A stretch of DNA of 64,000 bases from Ceriagrion tenellum (lineage: Eukaryota > Arthropoda > Insecta > Odonata > Coenagrionidae), in the NCBI GenBank assembly GCA_963169105.1, contig OY720639.1, positions 124,517,117 through 124,581,116 of the forward strand, written 5' to 3'. Below the pieces are notes generated by a model. That model did not search any database and was not told where the DNA came from. It saw only the letters and a list, made by a program, of their open reading frames with translations. This document shows positions 36,501 through 47,235 of this stretch, piece after piece. The position numbers and the translations under genes are program-made. How positions within the stretch are numbered: the first letter of the stretch is position 1; the number at the start of each line of letters is the position of its first letter.

Positions 36501-38361
36501 GCAAAAAGTTGTTAGCTGAATTGATATTAATTTTTTAAGTATATAATCTTAGTCAGTTATTTGAAACTAGGCCTTCTCTCCGGGAGAAAATTTTTTACAA
36601 AAAACTTGTTGATTATTTCGAGGATATCCATGTTTGACAATGATTACCTGTGTAGAAAACGTAAGAAGAGCTTCAAAAAATGTGAAGCAAATGCTACTTT
36701 TTTTAGCCTCAGTGAAATCAGTGTTCTTTTAAAAAGTCATGATAAAACGTATACCTCTATAATTTCCATAGCTCTTCACTCTATTTTTTACGCTATTAGT
36801 TGGGAATGGATGATTGGGTTGGTTGGTGTAAGTACGGGGTTGGAGTAAAAGTATGGAGAAATCCAGTGGGGACATTAGACTGCGCTATACAAATGGATAA
36901 AGTGCTCTGCCTTTTTACGTCCTTGATCCATTTTGACGGAATTCAGACGTGGGCATATATTTTTACGGGTATATATTCTTACATATTATCCCATACAGGA
37001 ATCTTACCTGGGCCAATATTTGAAGCCACTGGGAGTGTTTCCGACCACGTAACTAAGGAGTCACGTGGTACGTCAACATACGTTTGGAGATTTTAGCAAA
37101 TTTAACCCCCTCGGGTGGATAATTGTAGTGTCATAGGCATCGTTAATTGTGTCTATAACCATTATATTCAACTCCATGAAAAATATTTTTGCAGGAATAA
37201 CTCGACCGGGCGTGCTGCGTGAGATTTTTATTACAGCTTTTGTATGCATCAAAAATCTTCAATCCTTCGCGATTGTACCACAATGCTACTTAATTTTTTG
37301 CTCGAAATCACACTGGTTGGTTTCAAACACTATCCCCCAGGTCACGATGGAAAACGAATACCAAAGTCTCTACGCCACTCAACCCCAAGAAGGCAGTTTA
37401 TTACATATTTTGAGGAAAGCGTAGTTTTCAGGTAAATCTCTCTCTGACGCATTGCTTAGTTTTCATCGTCCCTAATTCCATGGTTGGCTTTTAATGCCAG
37501 GACCATTTAATATAACGCGAGGTAGGCAATAGATTCTCTCATCCACAGTTTATCAACAAATTCCCTCGACTAAGGCCGATAAAAGCCGGAAAAACGTTGA
37601 ATATGTGCTGCCAAAAGAATCGGCGGGTTCCTGCCTGACCTCCTGATAACGATAAGATGGTCAATTTATTTTATTATGGTGTCTTTTTTTTAAAGCTAGG
37701 ATTGGATGATCGATCCGCGATATATACTGCCGTGGAGGTGAGTGCTTCCCCGCACTGAAGTGGCCCCAACGGCAAGGCGACAGCAGCGCTGCAACCTACC
37801 CCGCCGGACGTCGGCCGATCTGAATGGAAAACTAAAAAAAAAAGAAAATTTGCGGACGAAGCGGAGAATATTCACCACCTGAAATTGAAGGGAAGGGTGT
37901 CGGGTGAACTGTAATTAGTCGGAAAGCGCCGAGGTCAATTTCGGTCCAGTCGCAAATTTTCCCAGCTTGCGATTAATGGACTTTTCTTCCGCATCTTCCG
38001 TTTCAGATTGAGCGAGATTGTTTATTCTTTCGGCCCTCGTTATTTACCTATATCTCAACTTGTTGAATTGTGGGGGCAATTTCAATTAGCGCTTTCCATA
38101 ACCCTTGGAAATGCAAGGATCTTTTATTTATGAATTTTTTTCACTTGCCATTCCGGCAGGCATCTCGAGTTAAAATTTTTACCCGAGCACAATTATAAAG
38201 CCATTGGTTTGATCTAATGAAAGCAGTAATAAGTTTCCTTGCGCTTCCCACTCACTTTTTATTCAATTAAAACTCCACCTTCTTAGTTCCTTTGACTCTC
38301 TCGGTAGATGGGATTTCTGGGGAAACGGAAATTTCAGGATTCCTTTTTTTGCTATGCATTA
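33510..38361. other. AT-rich non-coding stretch
   Basis: No gene is recognised over nearly 5 kb. Frames up to 98 codons (36561-36848, 36800-37096, 37149-37424) have ordinary composition but no motif. A very weak hammerhead-like pattern (GGCC, six bases, GCC, then GGAAAAACGTTG) lies at about 37571-37599. Confidence 0.5.
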
Positions 38362-38406
38362 GGCTGGACACAGCGTGGGTCTGTTGGTCCCACGCTGTGT
38401 CCAGCC
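38362..38406. repeat. perfect 18-bp palindrome with 9-nt loop
   Basis: GGCTGGACACAGCGTGGG (38362-38379) and its exact reverse complement (38389-38406) flank TCTGTTGGT. The 45-nt unit is far more GC-rich than its surroundings. No target duplication is evident. It could be a minimal MITE, a small structured RNA or a protein-binding palindrome. Confidence 0.95.
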
Positions 38407-41400
38407 CTGCTTTGTTTCCTACATAAATGGAAAAAGACTCGTCAAAATATAGAATTCAAATAGTGGAACAACCATTAGGTAAATGGAAAACTAATTTCTT
38501 GATTAAAGCTCACAATATGGCTGTAAATTAACAAGTTCTTAAAATCTAGCCGTTAATCTTCATGACGGACTATGCGTATAGCTAAAAATACATTATTTGA
38601 GGATGGGATCTATAATTCAAGAACTTTTGTGACGTATCTGGCATTCAAAGAATAACTTATTCGCCAATCGTGGTAAAATATGCCTGAATTGCCTGAAAGC
38701 TTACCGACACATGTTTTATTAAAATTCCTCATCTTTGGTGCGAAACTTGAAATACACTTCACATCGTTGAAGCAATATTTCTAATAATTTATATAAAATT
38801 ATCAGCATTGGTACTTATTACATCCATCAGATTTAGGTAGGCAGTAAGAAGCATGAGGATATTTCCCCTGAGATAATAGTTTCGTGATATATTGCTGAAT
38901 TTTCACGAGCTAATCATGTTACTTGAACTTGAGTGCATTACTTCTAACCTCGTCTCCATGGGTCTCAATGATAAAATTCAGTAAGTATTATTAATCTAAA
39001 TTAGGGCTGCTGTAATGATTGGAACTCTTATTATTACGATAAAATGAGTACAAATTCGCTTTCCCTTTAAACAAGAGACTACTTGACATCCTGATTATAT
39101 GAACTTTGACTTGTGAGACATAGCGCAGGTCGTCATAGATAAATATAAATTTATTTTTACCAGCTATAAATTATAATTTATAAGACCGAGTGTATTACAT
39201 TTATTCGGTTAGAATATTCTCTAGAAAATCCTGATTATCATTCAAACTTTTCAGCAAAAATAAGTAAAGGGTTTATATGAACACTGCCAATGACAGCGTT
39301 GTATTATGGTGCTTCGGAAGAAGAGAGGTGTGACATAATTAGAATCAGTGGTGCGAAGTCTAGACGGGAATAATATGGAATTATACTTCGGCGAAGAGCA
39401 AAGTGTATTCCGCCAGCATCGATACGGCTAGTGTTACTTGTACAGCTAAGAGTTGCCGATGAATTTCACGGTTGGTTGTATTTTATAGCTTCTTTTTATC
39501 ATTCGGAAAATAAAATACTCCATATTTGGCCGTTTTTCCTCATATACGCTGTCCATCTTTGGAATTTTTCCATCAATGAGTCAGTCGTGAAATAGAACTC
39601 CGAGGGAAGAGTAGTGTGAGTGAAAACATCGGATCAACCGCACTTCTAATCGAATTTCGAGGCGTTCTAATTTCATCCCGCTTAGTGACTAAAAAAAAAA
39701 GAGATGCGGTATCTCCATGGGATACCGTTGGTTATCGACCGGCAGTATCTTTTTAAACATGCTATCATATATTGAACTGGAAATATTAAGTTGGTTGGCG
39801 TGAAACATCTTTTCAAATGGAGGGCAAGAGTTCGGACCCCGGGCTAGGTATATTGGTTTCTCCTCGTTTTGAAGTTTTACCTACAAAACCTTTCTTCAAT
39901 TTTTGTTTTGTTTAACCTTCCAAATTAATCAATTAACTAGCTTACTGACCATGGTGGTCTACTTGATTAGTAATTATATTTATATTGACTGGGAACAGTC
40001 ATTTTTTACCGTCGTAAAAGTCATTACGTGAGATAAAAGTTATTATTTTGTTGCACTTATTATTTTTTAATAATGCATTGGACGGGAGTAATTTATTTTG
40101 CGCATTTGAAAATTTTGCGTAATTTAAAAATGTGTATGTAAAGTGTTCTCCACAAAAAGGATGTTTTTTCGTGAACTTCTTTAAGACTCGGTGGTCAGGT
40201 TTTGTAAATTACATCGGAGTGTTGGATAGCTGTCGTTAGCGTTATCGGTGGATAAGCCTGTTGGCGCTGGTTTTATTAACTGAGATTATGTTTTAGCAGA
40301 GTTTTCAAAACCGAGTACATGTGTTCCAGACTTTTCAAGGGCTGCAATTTTCAATTGATTTTACATTTCACCGATGAATCCCTTGCAAAGCACCACATTC
40401 AGTTTTGACGGGATAGTTCGCTTAGAACTCAACTCCTGATCAGTAAGAGTAAAGCGCCCCTCGAATGTCATGCATTATTAAGTAGCAATTCGTTCTTTTG
40501 AATACAAGAATAGATCATTAAAATAAGGTAATTATGACATGGAGACACTGGCAGTAATTGTGCTTGCATTTCAATAGCAACTATAAGTTAGCCGTCGGAA
40601 AAATTATGTATGTATGCCTTCCGAAGGCTACATTGGGCAACTTGGAAATATTCTGTCTGGATATAAGTTTTTAGCTTTTATTTGAAAAATATTGACGACA
40701 GTACGGGGTCATAGTTTTCCATCATCTTCCGTAGCTAATGCCTTTTAAGGTAGTCCGAGCGAGATAGTTCCCTAGTCATAATAGAGACCATATTCGAATT
40801 ATAAGTTTTAATTACACCAACTGTAAGACATCAGTTAAATATTGCATTATTATTGGTGCAATAATATAGTTTTATGTGATAGAAATTGTAAGTAATTAAA
40901 TGAAAATATCTAAATAAGTCTTTAACTTGACTAATTTTTTTCGCGCGGTGCGTTTAAAACTTTTGAAACGTTTGAAACGGTTTTTTGTGATACCCAAGAA
41001 CCTACTGCGGTAAAAATATGATTTATTTTCAAATATAGTTGAGAAAACATACAAACTACACGCTTTTAGTATTTTTACGACATCTAACTGTGAGAAATTC
41101 CTCATTTTGTAAATAATGTCTCTCTGGAGTGCAAATACGTACCATTTCCCTTGTAAAAGGGCTGGTAGTTTTGACAGATATCTCCGAAAGTAAAGTGTTA
41201 AGGGGTTGAAGTTTTGGTGTCATTAGAATAGTTAGATATTTTTCTTTAAAATAAGACCAAAATCATCGATTTATAGGTGAAATGATATTTCGCTCAAACT
41301 ACCTTAAACATGATGTATTCCGTATCACCCTCACTTCTAGGCATATTCTTTTTTTTTTAATTTTTTAACCAAATAGGTAATCGAATTGGACGTCAATCTG

Positions 41401-44340
41401 AATTCAATTTTTTGCATTAGCATAGAGTATCCAATAGCAAACGTTTTCCATATGAATTGTATATTGTTTTTTAACTGATCTTTTTTTATATTCTGATGTG
41501 CTGCTCAGAACAATCAGAACTCTAGCTTACAATGTGCGAAAATAATGAGTTACATTTTTTCTTCATTTTACCACCTATGATAATTCCTCTCTAATATGAG
41601 ACAGGTCCTGAAGCGTTTACACGAGATTGCCCTCAAGTTACGAAATATTTGCCTATGGTTTAAATACCTTAGGTGTAGCCAGCGAATACAATTTGGATTC
41701 GTTTAACAAGCAGAAGATTTAAAATGGTGTGGACCCCATCATGTTTTCTCTCATGAGGGCTTTCATAGCGTGATCTCTTCTGACCTCATGCACCTCTGTG
41801 AGCGTAAATAAAGTTCGCTGTGTGCAGGATTATTACAAAAGGAGTTCTCTTTAAGATTACGGTGAGCTAAAAAGATCGTAATTGGTTCGTTCCCTCTCTG
41901 CTTTTGCTCGTCCAAAAAGCAATTGTAGCAAAATAAAACCGAACCTCCGAGCTAGAGCTCTTTTGATATTAAATGAATTCGCTTACCCGGAATGTAATAT
42001 CACAGGCTTTGAAGGCCTGGAATGAAAGATCCATTTTCAAAAGTATTAATTCAGGACAGAGAATATTACAGTAGGCATTTCTCGATAGAGAATGAGGATG
42101 TTAAGTGGTGCGTCTGTGAAATTATCCCGGGGCAGAGCAGAATTTTCAAAAGATCATGGTGAGCGGACATATTTAGTCAAAGGAGCACCATACACAACCG
42201 GCCGTTCCTCGGTTTTTAATTGGATTTCCTTATCTTTAGAAATTGGAGTTTTATTATTGGCTTTATTCTTTTAAGATTATGTTGACTGCTAAACTCATTA
42301 CTTTGGTTTTAGAGGCATCGTTGAACTGGTTGGGTATTTACTAACCCAACTTGATCATTCTTCGATTCCTTCGCTCTGTTTTGAGCGTTTGATGTCCTCG
42401 GGCGTTTTTTATACAATTCCAATCATCGATATCCTCTGCCTTTCGCAATCTCTCTTCGAGGCATCATTTGGGAAAATATTTTGTATTTAGAGGTAATTAT
42501 TATAGTCGTTATTTTTGGTTAGAATGACTAATATGCTCAACTTCCCAGAACCTGGCGAACAACAGAAACCCCATTATTCGTGCACTCATGCTTATTCAAG
42601 AAAATTTACTTTTTTACCTTTTTCACTCACATAAATGCTTGTGTGTTTTATGCTATTTCATTGATGGAATTACTTCATACTGGCTTTCTTGGAGCATGAT
42701 CTGCGGCTTGGCTGGCTGCGGTGACCCTAACCCTGACCTTTTCCTGCTCACTCCCACGTATTAGGTGACGCCAGCGAACATAAATAAGATTTGAATCGAA
42801 AAAATGGTGACGTGGACGTAGAAGAATAAGTAATCCTTAACGATTTTTATCACTTGAATGGTTTTTTCTTTTTTTTTCGGAGTGTGATAAAAATTTTTCT
42901 TTGACATTCATCTCGATTATTTTGTCACAATTTATTTTTTGTCGGATCTGGCATCGTGTTCCTTTAATTGCCCACGTGATAGATTTGTAATCTTTATATC
43001 TTACTCGATTTTGTTTTTATTTCTAAATTCAATCCCGGTAAAGGGGTAAAATGCAGATAGTTGTTTCACTGTCGCGTAATGCATTTCAGGGAAACGAATT
43101 CAAGGATCAATATCTTGGTATACATTAAACTGAATATTTCACATGAATGCTCTTTCTACATTTTCTCTTTTTATCATGTTCCTTTCTTAAGTCCTCGCCC
43201 CATAGTTTCTCTGAAATTTACATCTGAAATTTTTTTTAAGTGCATAATGTTATTATAGCACGTTTGTTGTTGAATGATCATCAGTAGTGGTCATAAATAC
43301 AATCATTGCTCATTATAGATCATAATTCATCTCTCCTTTTGACATCCTCTTTTCCTCTTAAATTTATTCCTTGCGCTCAGCATATCTGTTAATTGCATCG
43401 ACTTTTTTACTCGTTTTTTCTCGGTTAATTTTCATCAGCAGACCACTGACATTGTTGCCTGATTTCTCTTAATGTTTCCTACTCTTTGGTCTCTTTTAAG
43501 CTATTCATTTTAGTATCTTGCATTGTTAGAATTTTCGATTCATATTATTTCCTACTTCCTTCAAAACTTTAATATTCCTTTTATGAGTAGCATTGATAGC
43601 AGCAACGTTCTTTTATGAAACTTCAATTGTTTTACGTAATCTCATGAGGAATATTTAGGAAGGTTCTAATGACAAAAAACCTGGAGCAAATTGTATTTTA
43701 GCTTATCTTCATCTTCATATAATCCTTCAGACTACCTTGAAGGTGTATTGCCGAGGGCGAGAATCTACGGTCTCACTTAATACCACAAAGGTTATAGAAA
43801 TTACGAGTGTAAATGCTCCGAAAATATGATGGAAACGAATTTTTGCCATCATGTGCTACCCTTCTTGCTAAAAATGCTATGGAACGATTGTCAATATTGT
43901 TTGTTCAATTTAATTAATACCCAGAAATAAGAGATTTTAATTATAAGCATGTGAGCCATGCTGTTAATGATATTAAACTCTCTAATTAAGAAGTCGTAGA
44001 TAGAAAATTAAGTGATTACTAGCACAACCTTTTGAACAATCATAGCTTTTTATTTCAATTTTAACTTCTAAGGTATCTTTGAAGATAACCTGCTCAAGCA
44101 TGATTAAAACTATGAGCTTGATTTGAGGAAGCCCTTTTCTTCATTTTTTGCTTTCTATTTATCACCCACTAGATTCAAGAAAATAATTGGATCACGCATT
44201 ATTGGGACTGTCTCCGTCAAGCCTGATTTTCATTTCAAATGTAAAATATAGATAAAACATAGTCTTAGGCTCTAGTCAGTGAAATTATTTCCTTATGAAA
44301 TAAACGGAAAGACTGCAATTTTATTTGTGCATAAATGCAA
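38407..44340. other. AT-rich non-coding stretch
   Basis: No gene is recognised in almost 6 kb. At about 39790-39850 a segment with AGTTGGTTGGCGTGAAACA followed by GAGTTCGGACCCCGGGCTA may be a very old tRNA-derived relic. Frames do not exceed about 70 codons. Confidence 0.55.
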
Positions 44341-45711
44341 TCTTTTATTCGATTTTACATTTTAGCTGAATACAGAAGACTTAGGAACTTAGTCAACAGA
44401 GAAGCTAGGAAAGCAAAAGAAGGTTTTCTTCAGGAAATGTGCAGGGAAGTGGAAGAAAATATGCAGAAAAGAAAAACTGATATAGCCTACAGGACAGCAA
44501 ACAAATTTTTTAACAGACGAAAAACAGCAATACCGGGCACAATAAAAGATAAAGAGGGGAAAATGATGTTTGGTGAAGACGTGGGGAAGAGGTGGAAAGA
44601 GTACATTGAGGAATTGTATGACGGACCACCTCTATCAGAGGGTGTAATAGGAAAGGAAGAGGAAGTTAACGAAGATGACAAAGGAGACGACATCCTGCTT
44701 GAAGAATTCGACAAAGCCCTTAAAGACCTACAGGAGAACAAAGCAACGTGTATTGATGAGATTCCTTCAGAACTTATCAAGAATGCTGGTGAAAATATGA
44801 AAACGATGCGGCTGAAAATGATTAGGTCCATATATAACACAGGAGAGATACCAACCGACTTCCAGAAATGCATCATGGTTCCTATACCGAAAAAGACGGT
44901 AGCTACAAAATGCGATCAGTACCGAACCTTAAGCCTAATATCGCATGCATCGAAAATCCGCATAAAGATAATCCTGAGGAGAATTGAAGGAAAGGTAGAG
45001 GATATGCTGAGTGAAGATCAGTTTGGATTCAGAAGAGGATCGGGAACAAGAGAGGTAATTCTGGCATTGAGGCTTCTTATTGAAAAACAAATGCAGAGAA
45101 ATAAAACTACTTATATTGCCTTCATTGACCTGGAAAAGGCATTTGACAATGTTATCTGGAAAGAGATCTTTAGAGTGCTGAAGAAAGCAGGCCTAAAATA
45201 TAAAGATATGCGGGTGATACTCAGCTTATATAAGAACGAAATGGTTGTGATAAGGAATTTTCATCAAAAGCAAGAAGCAAAAGTTAGAAAAGGCGTGAGA
45301 CAAGGATGTGCTCTCTCTCCTCTTATATTCAATGCTTACATCCAGGAAGCTATAGGCCAAGTTCGTGAAACTACTGAGGTGGGGATTAAAATTAATGGAC
45401 ATAAGATAGATATGCTGCGTTATGCAGATGATATTGCTGTGATCACAGAGACCAAAGAAGATCTAGAAAGGATGCTCAACACAATGGGTAGGATTTTCTG
45501 TAAACAGTATGGAATGAGAATAAATACACGCAAAACCAAAGTGATGGTTTGCAGTAATGAAGAACAGTATGAACCCCCAAGAATGAGAATTGGAGGAGAG
45601 AAGCTAGAAGTAATAGAGGAATTTGCCTACTTGGGAAGCAGAATAACAAGAGATGGTAGAAGCCAGAAAGAAATTGTAAGGAAAATGCATCAGGCCAAAA
45701 TTGCATTCTAA
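44335..45711 (+). CDS. LINE reverse transcriptase, 458-codon fragment
   Basis: This is the largest credible coding sequence in the window, encoding the reverse transcriptase of a non-LTR retrotransposon. About 170 residues of linker come first (EYRRLRNLVNREARKAKEGF near the start). The fingers/palm follow: CIMVPIPKK at 179, DQFGFRRGS, FIDLEKAFD at 263-271 carrying the first catalytic Asp, RQGCALSPLIF at 322-332, and the catalytic box YADD at 363-366 (45421-45432). The thumb has the typical AYLGSRITRDGR. It stops at a TAA (45709-45711) where related elements continue, so this is a nonsense change. The first ATG is only formal: the upstream endonuclease is missing, and the element begins near 44363. 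It acts in cis on its own RNA; this copy cannot move by itself. Confidence 0.9.
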   Translation: MQSFIRFYILAEYRRLRNLVNREARKAKEGFLQEMCREVEENMQKRKTDIAYRTANKFFNRRKTAIPGTIKDKEGKMMFGEDVGKRWKEYIEELYDGPPLSEGVIGKEEEVNEDDKGDDILLEEFDKALKDLQENKATCIDEIPSELIKNAGENMKTMRLKMIRSIYNTGEIPTDFQKCIMVPIPKKTVATKCDQYRTLSLISHASKIRIKIILRRIEGKVEDMLSEDQFGFRRGSGTREVILALRLLIEKQMQRNKTTYIAFIDLEKAFDNVIWKEIFRVLKKAGLKYKDMRVILSLYKNEMVVIRNFHQKQEAKVRKGVRQGCALSPLIFNAYIQEAIGQVRETTEVGIKINGHKIDMLRYADDIAVITETKEDLERMLNTMGRIFCKQYGMRINTRKTKVMVCSNEEQYEPPRMRIGGEKLEVIEEFAYLGSRITRDGRSQKEIVRKMHQAKIAF

Positions 45712-46200
45712 CTTAGAAAGAACCTACTCACCAGCAAGAACATTACTTTGGAAATAAGGAATGAAAGCATTTGTTTGGAGTGTGGCCCTATACGGGAGCG
45801 AAACATGGGTAGTAAGAAAACAAGAGAGAATGCGGCTAGAAGCCCTGGAGATGTGGCTCTACAGAAGGATGTTGAAGCTCAGCTGGAAAGATAGAGTCAC
45901 GAATGAAGAGATGCTGAAAAGAGTTCAGGAAACCAGATCCCTGTGGAGGCATATCTAACGAGAAGAGACAAACTCGTAGGGCACATTCTAAGACGCGACA
46001 ACATCGTTAAAACAATAGCAGAAGGAGCTATAGAGGGAAGGAATCGCCGGGGACGACCAAGGATGTCATTCATGCAGCAGATTGTGAATGATATGGGTTG
46101 CACCACATACACAGAAATGAAGAGAAAAGCAGACAGAAGAGAGGAATGGCGTACTGCTGCAAACCAACCCCAGAGTTGAACACTGAAGAGGAAGACATTT
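44363..46200 (+). mobile_element. 5'-truncated LINE
   Basis: The boundaries are approximate. The left edge is where LINE-like coding sequence begins (AEYRRLRN); the right edge lies in the 3' untranslated region after the last coding piece (stop at 46177-46179). There is no endonuclease, so it is a 5'-truncated copy. Compared with the 18.5-kb and 56.5-kb LINE relics it is far less damaged: one stop and two frame changes in about 1.8 kb, so it is the youngest of the three. The clade was not resolved by eye. No poly-A tail or target duplication was identified with confidence. Confidence 0.8.
45712..46179 (+). pseudogene. LINE ORF 3' part, frame-broken
   Basis: This continues the reverse transcriptase ORF after its premature stop. 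LRKNLLTSKNITLEIR follows in the original frame up to about 45755. The frame then shifts to give WSVALYGSETW, EALEMWLYRRML, DRVTNEEML (45761-45958). A second shift leads to KLVGHILRRDN, EGRNRRGRPRM and a C-terminus ending AANQPQS (to 46179). These motifs are the usual C-terminal region of LINE ORF2-type proteins. The two frame changes lie near 45757 and 45950. Confidence 0.85.
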
Positions 46201-46660
46201 TAGAAAACCTATGTTGAGCGGAGATTTTAGAATATAAGGTGATAGTATACGGTATTTGTGGAAGCTTCCATTTTTTTCCTTTAGTATTTTAACTTTTGAA
46301 TATTATTTTCACTTACGGTACCTGTGTTTTCTTCTTTATTTTTCCATAGAATATATAGATTGCTTGAGAAATAAAAGCTAATTATCTTTAGGGAAGTGAT
46401 AAAAGAAGGAAAGAAAAAGGTTTATTACAGCTGTGGTTGTTCCTTTATGATTTGAATTCTCTACCTCTTATGCTAAAGGTTCAAAGAGTTGTGTATGTCT
46501 TTGTTGCAACCCCTGAGAACCAAAGCCCATTCATCATATTGAAGGAGAAATCTATTCACTCGTGAAATGTGGAGTTTAAGATGAGGGCACAATCATTCGG
46601 CAGGCTCGAGATTCCTTCCATCTGAAATTAACCTTTGGAGCGTTTTTTTATATTTCAAGG
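46201..46660. other. non-coding stretch
   Basis: LINE 3' flank followed by AT-rich DNA; nothing else was recognised. Confidence 0.5.
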
Positions 46661-46990
46661 GAAAATCAGGGAGGTATAGTGTGCGAAGAGCGAGAAATTA
46701 AAAGGGGGAAAGTACTGAGGAGAAAGAGAGTGAAACTGTGACACGCTAAACAAAGATTAAACGTGAGACGGAATGCGGAGAGAGATATAAACGTAAGGAG
46801 AAAGACTGCCCGACATTTCGAGGAAAGAGAAATGAACGGTGCTGCCACCCTGAGGCCGGGGGTGGTGTGAGAGGAGTTAGCGAAATGTTGCGGGGGAATG
46901 CGGGGATGGAGGCGCGTTTACTGGAGTGTGGAAGGTTTTCCCCCAATAGGGGGGCGGTCGAGAGGGAGAGAGAGAGAGAGAGGTCAAAGA
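46661..46990 (-). repeat. purine-rich block (pyrimidines on minus strand)
   Basis: G+A-rich on the + strand, ending in an uninterrupted GA run (about 46966-46982). It is the clearest block of this class whose pyrimidine strand is the minus strand, and it lies next to a normal-orientation block. Confidence 0.7.
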
Positions 46991-47059
46991 ATAAGAATAG
47001 GAAACCTTTTCCCCGTTTCAGACGGGTAATTTTCTCCTAATGGGAGTAAAAAACCTGAT

Positions 47060-47235
47060 TCCTATCCGGCCTGACCTCCTTCCCCGATGGCCTTTGCCCT
47101 CCTCGCCCCTTTGCGTCCCCTGCCTCTCCCTACTACCGGCTGTTCTCACACCGTTCCACTCGCTGTGCTCGCTGCTTCTGGGTTTGACCTCAACTCCTCC
47201 GTATCACATCCCCTCTCTCCTCCCTCAAAAGAAAA
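47060..47235 (+). repeat. pyrimidine-rich block
   Basis: C+T-rich on the + strand. Together with the preceding purine-rich block it forms a purine-then-pyrimidine pair about 570 bp long. Confidence 0.6.
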
